From a virus: a DNA stretch of 25,549 bases. The stretch lies in the IMG/VR virus record IMGVR_UViG_3300022514_000001, positions 1 to 25,549 of that record; one strand, written 5' to 3'. A program made the translations under genes and the position numbers. The notes below the pieces were generated by a model that saw only the letters and a list, made by a program, of their open reading frames with translations, searched no databases and was not told the origin of the DNA. Shown here piece by piece: positions 6,322 through 13,568 of this stretch (position 1 is the stretch's first letter; each line of letters opens with the position of its first letter).

Positions 6322-9300
6322 CACCACACACCCCCGGTAGCCAGGCCGTATTTACTCGCAATGCGCCTGGATACAATGTCGGCGAATTCCTCCATGCCAC
6401 GGCTGCCAACAATGGTACCGTGGTTTTCTATATGGATGTGGAGTTCACTGCGCAGAGGCTGCGGGGAAGCCAGAACAGTTAACCCCTTAACTGCTTCCAG
6501 CAGGGCATTTGTCATCATTGGCTGCAACTGAACGAGGGGTAATACCGCCTCCGGACCAGCTTCCCCTATAACTGCCGTAATTGCCTTTCTAACTATACCC
6601 CCGGATGCCATATAAGCGGGGGGATAATTGTAATTACCATGTTCATACTCATCTTCAGACCCGTAATAACGATACGCAGGCGCATTGCTAAATGGCCCAT
6701 ACCAACCAGGCCCCTGATAGCCATTTCTTGGATCTAGGTATGTTGTACCAGAATTAGAACCAGAATTACCAGTATCTGAACCAAAATCATTAGAGCCAGG
6801 TTCCGTTGTACCAATAAATTCACCAGTATCTGTGCGGAAGTACAGTTTAAGGCTAGGATCGGCATACGGATAGATATAAAACCATTCCCATCCTTCTTCC
6901 TGTGCTTTCTGGAGATATTCATAATAAGTATCCCAAAATCCTTCCAAGCTGCCACCTGCATTTACCCACAATTGTTCAGGTTCTGTGAGGGCCTGCGTAG
7001 GAGGATTGTAAATAGGGGGAGTGTAAATCGGTCTTGTAATGCTATCTATTGCGTCTTGTACAGCACTCTTACCGCTGTTAATTGCGTCTACAAGGCTCGA
7101 TATAGCATCTTGCCCTATCCTACCGAATTCATTAGGTAAAGTGCTCAATGAGCTTATCATACTTTGCGAAATTCCTGACATTGCATTTTTGACGTTTACT
7201 TCCCCGTCTTTAATGCCAACCGCTAACCCTTCGGCAACATTCTGGCCTATTTCACGCATAACCCCGGAAGGCGAGGATATGCGGAACAAAGCCTTGATGT
7301 GTGATTTTATGCCTTCTATCCATCCCGTCACCTGACTGCGCAACCAGCCAGCCATATTTTGTATGCCTGACCAGAACCCCTCAACGAGATTCTTTCCCCA
7401 GGATATTGCATTTTGTGCCAGCTGCGAAAACGTACTTATGAGCCAGGATTTGATATTGTTCCAAACTTCCTGAGTCCTGGTTTGGATATTGCTCCAAACA
7501 TTCGAAATAGTATCCTTTATCTGCTTAAATTTGGTGTTAACTTCATTTGCTATACTCTGGAAGAGCCCGGACAGGAACGTTTTAATGCTGTTCCAGGTTT
7601 CCTGAGTCTTGGTCTCAATGCTACTCCACGTGGTCGCCAACCAATCCCTGATCGACGTCCAGACGTTGGTAAAAGCGGTCTTGATGCTAGTAAGGGTATC
7701 GTTAAAGAATTTCTTTATGTCATTCCAAATCTTTTTCGTCTCATCTTCGATTTTAGACCATAAATCGGTGAGGAAATCTTTTATTGCATCCCAAATGGCT
7801 TCAGTTTTAGCCTTGATTTCGTCCCAGTTCTCTATCACCAGGGCCACCACAAGCCCTACCGGCCCGGTAATAGCAGCCAAAAGCAGCGGCCACCAGTCTA
7901 CCAGGAATTGTTTGATTGCGTTCCAAATCTCCGAAGTTGCTGCCTGAATCGCAGTCCAGGCGTTGGTCACGGCCACCCTGACGGACTCAACCGCGGTGGC
8001 GATGCTGGCTTTAATGCCCTCCCAGACCGTAGTCAGCGCCGCCCACAACTCCTGCGTCTTGGCCTTCACCACGTCCCAGTGTGTGTACAACGCTACGCCG
8101 GCGGCAATCAAAGCGGTAATGGCCGTAATAACCAAGCCAATAGGGTTCGCCCGTAAAGCCGCGTTAAACAGTGTTTGTGCCGCAGCGGCTGCCCTGGCCA
8201 CGGCGGTGTAGGTTTCTTTTGCAATAGTGACTGCTTTTACCGTCGCACTGTAAGCGGCCCAAGCTGCCGCCGTTACACCTATAACAGTCCCAATTGCAGT
8301 TAAGCCGTTCTGCACTGATAGAAGCGACGATGCAAATTCGGTCATTGTAGCTTTTGCCGCTCCGAAGTCTCCATTGATTACCTGCGCCACTGCACGAATT
8401 ACCGGTTCAACAGCTCGTAGTGCGCCGACCAGCACCTGAGCAATGACCTGGCTGATCTGGTTCAGGACGTTTAAGAACACCGGCCATACCGTGCTGTTTG
8501 CCTGTGCTACGGCGGCAAATACCGGCTCCAGGGCCATCTTTAGGTCAGCCCATATCTTGGTTAGTACCGGACCAACTGTCTCCCAATTCTGTTTGATAAC
8601 CAACGCAGCAATGCCAAAAGCTGTCAGCATCGGGTTAAGTCGCACAAAGTTGACCACCATACCTGGCAATGACCGTGCAAAGGTAAGCATAGCAGGACCA
8701 AGGCCAGCGATAACGCTGGGCAGGCCGAATATGGCGTTTCTAAACAGTTCCAGCTGTGTCCTGAGTGCTACCACTTGGGGCGAAAGAACCGCTATGCCCC
8801 CGGTAGACATCGCCACGATTGACTGTGCCAAACCATGGAAGAGCGCCCGATGCTGGATGAGAAGACCGGCCACCGGGCTGGCGGCGGCTACGAAACCGAC
8901 AGTGGCAGTAGTAGCCATACCCAGGTAGCCAATGAAAGATGCTATCCCTGGATTGTTACGCAAAAACTCGGTGGCAGCCTGGGTCGCGTTTTTAAATCCA
9001 TCAGCAATTTTGGTTAGTGTCGGTTCTACGGCCTGGTATAGTTCAACCAGTACCGCCTTCGCCCCGCGCAACGCCTCGCCAAACCGCCCCATGGCTCCCT
9101 TGTCAAGCGCCGCGTTCATCTGCTCAAATGCGCGGGCACCCTCGGTACCGGCGGCAGTGAGGTTCTTCCACTCGCTTCTGTGGGTAATAACGTCTTCTGT
9201 AGCCTTTTCGATGTCGCCCTGGTACTTCTTCAGGGCCAGAGTCATGATGTCCGCGGCCTGCTGCTGTTCCACGCCCAGTTTCTTCATCACCAGGCGCACG

Positions 9301-10340
9301 CTATCTATAGCCTGGGTCGGTTTTACTCCCCATGCATCGGCAAAGGCAAAGGCCATTTCGGCTGATTGCCGCAGGGTCTCTTTGCCCTCGTTATACTGGT
9401 TTACAAGGTGCGAAAATACTTCGCCAACTTCGCCGTACTTCTTACCGGTGGTTGTCGCCGTGTCAACCATCAGATCCTTAAATTCGCCCATGGTGGCATT
9501 AGATTCCAGGGTTTGCGCCTGGAATCTGTTCCAGGCATTCTCTGCCTCCGAAGAAAATTTGGCAACAGCCACGTTTACGCCAGCCATCGCAACGGCAGCC
9601 ATGCCGGCGTACATGCCGATCTGCTGGTATATCATCGGCAACTGCGCTATTTTTGCCTTTTGGGCGGCAGTGGTATCGGCTGCGCCCACGATTTTCTTCG
9701 CGGCGCCGTCGATGATTTCATAGGTTTTATTGGCTACGGCGGCAAGGTCCTGGTTAATAAAGCCGGCGATCTGCGCCTTTGCCCTGGCTACCTGGTCGGT
9801 GATAGGCTTAACAAAGACGTCCTTACCGAAAATTTTCTGGACTTCGTAGCCGAAGGCTTCTGCAAATTTCTTAATCGGCTCAGCATCGGCAAGCTGCTGC
9901 TTATAACGTGCCAGGGCTGCTTCGGCCTTTTTGATTTCGTCTACAAGTTCGTCAGCCCGGCCGCTCTCCTTCATCTGCTTCAGGGCCTTCTCCGTAAGGG
10001 CTATTTCTTCTTTCAACCTTGTCATCCGGACATTTGCCAGGTTGTAGAGCTGGGCCTCAAGGGCTTTCGCCTCGGCCTTTGTCTGGCCGAAGCCGAGGCG
10101 CGATAATTCGGCCCTGGTTTGCCGGATGGAACTCTCTAACTGGCTGAAGGCATGTGTGACCTGTACGGGGTTCGCGGCTTCAGCGAAACGCTTGAAAGCA
10201 ACTTCCGAATTCGCCAGGCGGGTGTTCATGTTTTGGATAACTTTTTCGGTACCCTGCAATGCCGCCTGGGCAGCGGCCAGGCTGCGCCGGAATTCCCGGT
10301 CATCAAGAGCCATCCTTGCGTAAAGTTCGCCAACTTGCAT
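6321..10340 (-). CDS. Tail tape measure protein
   Basis: A 1339-aa protein, by far the largest in the window. It sets tail length by spanning the tube during assembly and takes part in DNA delivery. The N-terminal 230 residues are helical coiled coil. Several hydrophobic stretches follow (for example MYAGMAAVAMAGVNVAVA). A long series of Trp-containing helices (TEAIWDAIKDFL, TKKIWNDIKKFF, TQETWNSIKTFL, TQEVWNNIKSWL) repeats about every 32-40 residues between roughly 780 and 1010. Near the C-terminus is the common GEAGPEAVLPL motif. ATG 10340 is preferred over an upstream TTG (10370). At about 1340 residues a tail of roughly 200 nm is expected from the usual 1.5 Å per residue. Confidence 0.95.
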   Translation of the reverse strand: MQVGELYARMALDDREFRRSLAAAQAALQGTEKVIQNMNTRLANSEVAFKRFAEAANPVQVTHAFSQLESSIRQTRAELSRLGFGQTKAEAKALEAQLYNLANVRMTRLKEEIALTEKALKQMKESGRADELVDEIKKAEAALARYKQQLADAEPIKKFAEAFGYEVQKIFGKDVFVKPITDQVARAKAQIAGFINQDLAAVANKTYEIIDGAAKKIVGAADTTAAQKAKIAQLPMIYQQIGMYAGMAAVAMAGVNVAVAKFSSEAENAWNRFQAQTLESNATMGEFKDLMVDTATTTGKKYGEVGEVFSHLVNQYNEGKETLRQSAEMAFAFADAWGVKPTQAIDSVRLVMKKLGVEQQQAADIMTLALKKYQGDIEKATEDVITHRSEWKNLTAAGTEGARAFEQMNAALDKGAMGRFGEALRGAKAVLVELYQAVEPTLTKIADGFKNATQAATEFLRNNPGIASFIGYLGMATTATVGFVAAASPVAGLLIQHRALFHGLAQSIVAMSTGGIAVLSPQVVALRTQLELFRNAIFGLPSVIAGLGPAMLTFARSLPGMVVNFVRLNPMLTAFGIAALVIKQNWETVGPVLTKIWADLKMALEPVFAAVAQANSTVWPVFLNVLNQISQVIAQVLVGALRAVEPVIRAVAQVINGDFGAAKATMTEFASSLLSVQNGLTAIGTVIGVTAAAWAAYSATVKAVTIAKETYTAVARAAAAAQTLFNAALRANPIGLVITAITALIAAGVALYTHWDVVKAKTQELWAALTTVWEGIKASIATAVESVRVAVTNAWTAIQAATSEIWNAIKQFLVDWWPLLLAAITGPVGLVVALVIENWDEIKAKTEAIWDAIKDFLTDLWSKIEDETKKIWNDIKKFFNDTLTSIKTAFTNVWTSIRDWLATTWSSIETKTQETWNSIKTFLSGLFQSIANEVNTKFKQIKDTISNVWSNIQTRTQEVWNNIKSWLISTFSQLAQNAISWGKNLVEGFWSGIQNMAGWLRSQVTGWIEGIKSHIKALFRISSPSGVMREIGQNVAEGLAVGIKDGEVNVKNAMSGISQSMISSLSTLPNEFGRIGQDAISSLVDAINSGKSAVQDAIDSITRPIYTPPIYNPPTQALTEPEQLWVNAGGSLEGFWDTYYEYLQKAQEEGWEWFYIYPYADPSLKLYFRTDTGEFIGTTEPGSNDFGSDTGNSGSNSGTTYLDPRNGYQGPGWYGPFSNAPAYRYYGSEDEYEHGNYNYPPAYMASGGIVRKAITAVIGEAGPEAVLPLVQLQPMMTNALLEAVKGLTVLASPQPLRSELHIHIENHGTIVGSRGMEEFADIVSRRIASKYGLATGGVW

Positions 10341-10353
10341 GTTCCCACCCGCC

Positions 10354-10841
10354 TTAGAGAATTTGGTCAATATAGCCCTGCTTGACGTTTTTCTGCTTCT
10401 CGGTTACGTTAGCCACTATAACGTAATCCCAGAACATTTCCAGATCAGTATCGTCGATATCATTAGGTGTCCAGCCGAAACTACGCGACAACTCCAAAAA
10501 ATAATAAATTACGAGCTGGTAGCCGGACAGGTTTACCCTGTCGGCTTCTGTGCGTTTGGGAGCTGGTTAATCTTCATCGTTACAATTTGACCTATCCAGG
10601 ACGATATCTCGTTAAAAATTGGCAGGAAATCTTCCAGGCCGAGGTTTTCCTCAATTGCCTGCGGTGTTACGTCTGGATGATTAAACGCCTCGGCTATCAG
10701 CCGCAGCATTTCGTCCAATGCCTGCTGTGTGTCCATTTTGTCCCGCACTTCCTGGAATTTTACAAACTGCCGCCACATTTTAACTTTAGGGCTCGGAGCT
10801 GTGTAAGTTTTACCGTTCAAGGTGATAGTCGGTGCGTTCAT
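10354..10841 (-). CDS. Tail assembly chaperone, frameshifted long form (gpGT-like)
   Basis: Translation of residues 1-96 from ATG 10841, then a -1 slip at CCCAAAC (10560-10554), gives a 162-aa fusion ending at TAA 10356-10354. The added 66 residues (RTEADRVNLSGYQLVIYYFL, ending YIDQIL) have no start codon and ribosome binding site of their own. They fill the gap before the tape measure gene, as the T part of lambda gpGT does. The extension holds FLELSRSFGWTPNDIDDTDL and is acidic. In lambda, gpG and gpGT must be made in a fixed ratio to load tape measure into the growing tube; the same role is inferred here. Confidence 0.85.
10522..10560 (-). promoter_or_regulatory. Programmed -1 ribosomal frameshift signal
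   Basis: On the minus strand the heptamer CCCAAAC (10560-10554) is in the X XXY YYZ register relative to the chaperone frame (CTC CCA AAC). After an 8-nt spacer comes a stem-loop at 10545-10522: GCCGACAGG pairs with CCTGT and CGGC across one bulged C, with loop GTAAA. Slippery site, spacer length and hairpin match the standard three-part signal. The -1 frame is open for 66 codons. Confidence 0.85.
10533..10841 (-). CDS. Tail assembly chaperone, short form (gpG-like)
   Basis: A 102-aa protein read without frameshifting. Its start is ATG with GGGAGGTAGATCAA upstream. It begins with a short strand (TITLNGKTYTAPSPKVKMW), followed by helices with MLRLIAEAFNH and LEDFLPIFNEISSWI, the layout of tail assembly chaperones between tail tube and tape measure genes. 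Position in the operon is diagnostic. The stop codon TAA lies inside the loop of the frameshift-stimulating hairpin. Confidence 0.85.
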   Translation of the reverse strand: MNAPTITLNGKTYTAPSPKVKMWRQFVKFQEVRDKMDTQQALDEMLRLIAEAFNHPDVTPQAIEENLGLEDFLPIFNEISSWIGQIVTMKINQLPNAQKPTG

Positions 10842-10865
10842 TTGATCTACCTCCCGAGATTATAT

Positions 10866-10887
10866 GGGGCGGCTTTTATGCCGCCCC
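10866..10887 (-). other. GC-rich hairpin between tail tube and chaperone genes
   Basis: A perfect 8-bp stem, GGGGCGGC with GCCGCCCC, has a 6-nt loop. On the minus strand it is followed by ATATAAT rather than a T tract, so it is not a strong intrinsic terminator. It probably protects the 3' end of tail-tube mRNA or lowers expression of downstream genes. Confidence 0.5.
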
Positions 10888-10898
10888 GGTAATCAAGT

Positions 10899-11783
10899 TT
10901 AAGCCGTAGTAAAGTTGATCACATACGGGCTGGCCAGGGCGTTGCCCGCCAGGTCCTTGACGTTCGTTGTAACCACGAAAATGTACTGCGTAGCAGCCGC
11001 CAGGTTGGCCGCCGGGTCGAAGGTGACTACAGTGTGGTCTGCATTGAGCGACAGGGTACCGGCTACCGGCGCACCGTCGGCCGTCATCAAAATGAAGTTG
11101 GCCGGCGTGACGGTGCTGGCCTGAATGGCCTCGCTGAAGGTTATCACGATGTTGGCGCTGACGGACACGCCGGTAGCCGCATCAGCCGGGGTGCTGGACA
11201 GCACGGTTGGAGGTGTGGTGTCAGCGGCGCCTTCCACGGCAGCGAACCAGTTAGCGCCGATACTCGGCACGTAATCCGGATGGTCCTCGTCCGCCTGCTT
11301 AATCCAGGCATCATCGAAAATGCGCTTCAGGAAAATACCCTCAATCTTCGGGGTTTGAAAGTTTACTTTGTCGTCCTTTGTTTTGTGTTCCAGCTTGGGA
11401 AGCTGGAATTTGCCTTTGAGCAGCCAAACGTACCGATATTTTCCGTTTGTCTTTAAGGATTTGAAGCCAATTGCGACATAAGGTGCCGTATCGGTGGATT
11501 TCCGTACCATTACACCGCCAGAAATAGTATGACCAAGTAGTGCGGCCTGTACTTCCAGTGGCAGGTCCTTAACTTCGAGGCTAAGTTTGATTTCCCCCAT
11601 GTTGCTGAAGGTTTCCGCAGGCCCATCGTCCGCGAAAAGAGTACCACTGGAAGGATTAGGGTCAATGTCGGCGGTTATCACCCCGGGGATGGCCACGGGC
11701 GCCTGATAGGTCACACCTGTTTCGTCGTCTTTGGTAAGGATTGCGTAATGTAAGTCACGTAAACCAACTTGAACTCCAGCCAT
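10899..11783 (-). CDS. Major tail (tube) protein with C-terminal Big_5 Ig-like domain
   Basis: A 294-aa protein. Residues 1 to about 185 form the tube domain (MAGVQVGLRDLHYAILTKDD, then GEIKLSLEVKDLPLEVQAAL and GKFQLPKLEHKTKDDKVNFQ), as in siphovirus tail tubes. After a junction at TPPTVLSSTPADAATGV, about 100 residues match the Big_5 bacterial Ig-like pattern (NIVITFSEAIQASTVTPANF, YIFVVTTNVKDLAGN). Ig domains on tail tubes, as on lambda gpV, project outward and may bind cell surfaces. AAGGAGG lies 8 nt before the ATG. With no sheath gene in the window, the tail is non-contractile. Confidence 0.9.
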   Translation of the reverse strand: MAGVQVGLRDLHYAILTKDDETGVTYQAPVAIPGVITADIDPNPSSGTLFADDGPAETFSNMGEIKLSLEVKDLPLEVQAALLGHTISGGVMVRKSTDTAPYVAIGFKSLKTNGKYRYVWLLKGKFQLPKLEHKTKDDKVNFQTPKIEGIFLKRIFDDAWIKQADEDHPDYVPSIGANWFAAVEGAADTTPPTVLSSTPADAATGVSVSANIVITFSEAIQASTVTPANFILMTADGAPVAGTLSLNADHTVVTFDPAANLAAATQYIFVVTTNVKDLAGNALASPYVINFTTA

Positions 11784-11796
11784 TTGGCATTCCTCC

Positions 11797-12168
11797 TTAA
11801 TCTCTTGTGGTTGCTACCGCCAAATTAAACACAAAAACCGTCCGCCCGCTGGCGTCGGTTTCAAGTTTGAACGGCGTTTGCAGGGCCTGGATTATGGCCA
11901 CACGGTCTGGTGTAAGCTGTACCCCTTCGCCCCGGGTATCAGCCCGGTCCAGCAGGTTGAATATGGCCCATGCCTTTGCCCGGGCGGTAGCGTAACTTTT
12001 ATTGCGTACCAGAACCTGTACCCGCCGGTCAAGGGCATCAACGCCGGTGGTAGTCGGTAGACCGGCATATTCAAAAATACTGATCAGATTGTCAGGTTGG
12101 TCTGGCCGGGTGTCCAAAAAAATATCCGTCCCTATGGCTGCGGCCTGGGAGTTGGCAATGAGATACAA
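11797..12168 (-). CDS. Minor capsid / tail completion protein
   Basis: A 123-aa protein from TTG 12168. The sequence GTDIFLDTRPDQPDNLISIFEYAG, followed by a beta-rich half with RRVQVLVRNKSYATARAKAW, is typical of the small minor capsid (Minor_capsid_3-type) or tail completion proteins encoded between the gp10-like protein and the tail tube. The start is uncertain: the best ribosome binding site, GGGGGTGG, is about 5 nt upstream of an in-frame ATT (12195-12193). Starting there would add IAELTRDIA, completing the N-terminal helix seen in related proteins. TTG 12168 has only a weak AGGGA. Confidence 0.75.
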   Translation of the reverse strand: MYLIANSQAAAIGTDIFLDTRPDQPDNLISIFEYAGLPTTTGVDALDRRVQVLVRNKSYATARAKAWAIFNLLDRADTRGEGVQLTPDRVAIIQALQTPFKLETDASGRTVFVFNLAVATTRD

Positions 12169-12207
12169 TGCAATGTCCCTGGTTAGTTCAGCAATTTATA
12201 CCACCCC

Positions 12208-12570
12208 CTACGGCGTATTTCGCAAGGCAGCCCGCACCCGCTCTTCTACCAACCGGGTGACGGCAGGTAGATTGCGGTTAAACGGATCCTCCAGGTACTT
12301 GGCCTTGCCTCCCCGGGGGTGGTTAAAGTCCAAGCGTTCATGCTGGACAACGGCATACGGTGTGTTGAATGAAATGTATACCGCCCACTCAGCGGGCGCG
12401 TCGGTCACGGTCCCGGACCGGCGCAGGGTACCGGTATCAATCGGCGTCTCGTCGATAGCTTCGGTCAGGATATGCTCTGCCCCGTCATGCAGGGCCTGCA
12501 GTGCCGCCTCGCGGGCTATTTTCGTTGCCAGCTCACCACGCCAGGTAAAGCTTCCTACCTCTTTCGGCAT
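12208..12570 (-). CDS. HK97 gp10-like head-tail joining protein
   Basis: A 120-aa protein starting at ATG 12570 (a longer open frame upstream lacks ribosome binding support). It contains ETPIDTGTLRRSGTV, NTPYAVVQHERLDFNHPRGGKAKYLEDPF and a C-terminal helix. The PxDTGxLR motif and YAxxqHE...GGkAkYLE pattern are the hallmarks of HK97 gp10/minor capsid proteins that join head and tail. It overlaps the preceding gene by one base (TGATG). Its stop codon is just before the GGGGGTGG site of the next gene. Confidence 0.88.
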   Translation of the reverse strand: MPKEVGSFTWRGELATKIAREAALQALHDGAEHILTEAIDETPIDTGTLRRSGTVTDAPAEWAVYISFNTPYAVVQHERLDFNHPRGGKAKYLEDPFNRNLPAVTRLVEERVRAALRNTP

Positions 12571-12863
12571 CAGCAGGCCACCTCCCGGAAAAGTATGCTT
12601 CCATCCAACATGGTCGCATCCAGGACAGAGATCACCGGCCACTCCCGGCCGGCATATACAAGTGTATCCCCAGGCTGGACAGGTTCGGTGGTGTATACCA
12701 GGCTTTCACTGACCACTTCCTGCCCCTGCCGGTCGCGGACCAAGCGGCGCTTTGAGATCCAGCGGACCTGGATTTCCTTTTCTTCTACCACAGGTTCGCC
12801 GTATTCGTTGGTTCCGGTGGTGCGCCGCCAGATGGCCCGGTGACAAAGGTATAACTCAATCAT
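12570..12863 (-). CDS. Head-tail adaptor / minor capsid protein
   Basis: A 97-aa protein from ATG 12863-12861, overlapping the preceding stop in ATGA. It is beta-rich: IELYLCHRAIWRRTTGTNEYGEP, then VRWISKRRLVRDRQGQEV, VYTTEPVQPGDTLVYAGREWPVI. The pattern 'WRR..GTNEYGEPV....I..R' followed by a G-D-x-L-x-Y-x-G-x-x-W strand is that of small head-completion (SPP1 gp16-like) or minor capsid proteins. Four-gene order (DnaT-like connector, adaptor, gp10, completion protein) supports it. A longer frame reaching 13061 is a shadow of the preceding gene. Confidence 0.8.
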   Translation of the reverse strand: MIELYLCHRAIWRRTTGTNEYGEPVVEEKEIQVRWISKRRLVRDRQGQEVVSESLVYTTEPVQPGDTLVYAGREWPVISVLDATMLDGSILFREVAC

Positions 12864-13288
12864 ACGATAGCCACGCTCCCCGCCAGCCAGGGCCGCAGCA
12901 ACTCCCTGGCCTCCTGGCTCAACAGGCCCCGGCCAGCGCCCGGGCGGTACTGCTCGTTCAGACCACTGGGGCCGCCGATACTGAAAACGGTCACGCCTTC
13001 CTGCTGGAGTTTCCGGCGCTGGCTGTTGCCCCGTTCCAGTAAGGCCAGGGCCTCTTCGCAACAGGCATCCTTCACGGCTTGGGGAACTTCGATATCCGGG
13101 TAGCGTGGGAAGGCCAGAGCCTGGGCAGGGTCGGTTTTGCGTCCGGCGATTGGTTGCCGGTCAATGGCCCGGGTGGCCATCTCCAGAGCTTTTATTTTGT
13201 CCGGATCTGCAGCATTAGCCCAGGCGTCAGAGAAAAGACGGGCCGAAAAGTAGGCCTGGGCCTCTTCCAGTGTCACGTAGGCGGGCAT
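12860..13288 (-). CDS. Head-tail connector (DnaT-like / gp6-type)
   Basis: A 142-aa helical protein. The N-terminus (AYVTLEEAQAYFSARLFSDAWANAADPDKIKALEMATRAID) and the middle LAFPRYPDIEVPQAVKDACCEEALALLE are characteristic of phage connectors annotated as 'DnaT-like ssDNA-binding protein', which sit right after the major capsid gene and form the ring below the portal. The C-terminal half holds SIGGPSGLNEQYRPGAGRGLLS. The DNA-binding name is a database label; structural use is far more likely here. GGCGGTGA precedes the ATG. Confidence 0.85.
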   Translation of the reverse strand: MPAYVTLEEAQAYFSARLFSDAWANAADPDKIKALEMATRAIDRQPIAGRKTDPAQALAFPRYPDIEVPQAVKDACCEEALALLERGNSQRRKLQQEGVTVFSIGGPSGLNEQYRPGAGRGLLSQEARELLRPWLAGSVAIV

Positions 13289-13290
13289 GA

Positions 13291-13500
13291 TTAGTCACCG
13301 CCTTTTTTCTTACCTTTCTTTGGCTCAACAGGTTCCGGTTCTTCTGCCGGTTCCTGTACCCCTGCCGGTGCGGCTGCCTGCGGTTCCGGTTCTTCTGCCT
13401 GAGCGGAGGGGGTTTGCTGTAGCTCCTGTTCTCTTTGCCGTTCTTCTTCCGCTTTTCTAGCCAGTTCACGCCGGCGCCGGTTGAATGCGGTTACACTCAT
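13291..13500 (-). CDS. 69-aa low-complexity phage protein
   Basis: A basic N-terminus (FNRRRRELARKAEEERQREQELQQ) is followed by an Ala/Pro/Glu-rich middle and a lysine-rich end (EPKKGKKKGGD). No fold is expected beyond the first helix. Similar low-complexity ORFs often sit between the major capsid and first connector genes in Gram-positive phages; some carry a C-terminal HeH/Rho-N motif, which is absent here. It starts at ATG 13500 and stops 2 nt before the connector start. It follows the parS-like palindrome gap. Confidence 0.6.
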   Translation of the reverse strand: MSVTAFNRRRRELARKAEEERQREQELQQTPSAQAEEPEPQAAAPAGVQEPAEEPEPVEPKKGKKKGGD

Positions 13501-13521
13501 TTAAACCACCAGCTTTCCCAG

Positions 13522-13537
13522 TATTTCACGTGAAATA
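13522..13537. promoter_or_regulatory. parS/Noc-type palindrome, site 2
   Basis: This is the perfect palindrome TATTTCACGTGAAATA, identical to site 1 and in the same orientation of the preceding G. It lies in the 68-nt gap after the major capsid gene, 6 nt from a GC hairpin. Together with sites 1 and 3 it suggests a dispersed centromere-like or nucleoid-occlusion-like set bound by a ParB-family protein. Confidence 0.7.
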
Positions 13538-13543
13538 TTTGTT

Positions 13544-13565
13544 GAGGCGGGCTAAAACCCGCCTC
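13544..13565 (-). other. Hairpin after the major capsid gene
   Basis: A perfect 8-bp stem, GAGGCGGG with CCCGCCTC, has a 6-nt loop. On the minus strand the T run is in the loop and only AACAAATATTT follows, so it is at most a partial terminator. Position directly behind the most highly expressed late gene suggests mRNA stabilisation or attenuation. Confidence 0.5.
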
Positions 13566-13568
13566 CTT

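Noticed and set aside
7627-7632. CACGTG inside the tape measure gene, and another at 17133-17138 in the portal gene
   Set aside because: Only the central hexamer matches; the flanking TATTT/AAATA bases of the parS-like sites are absent.
9366-10106. Plus-strand ORF of 246 codons, and other long plus-strand ORFs over 6700-10300
   Set aside because: All are opposite the tape measure gene, with compositions expected of shadows and no family signature.
10866-10887. Strong hairpin considered as a full terminator
   Set aside because: No T tract follows on the coding strand, and essential tail genes lie downstream in the same operon.
12570-13061. Longer reading of the head-tail adaptor (163 codons)
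   Set aside because: The extra N-terminus is the connector gene read in another frame. ATG 12863 with an ATGA overlap is the better start.
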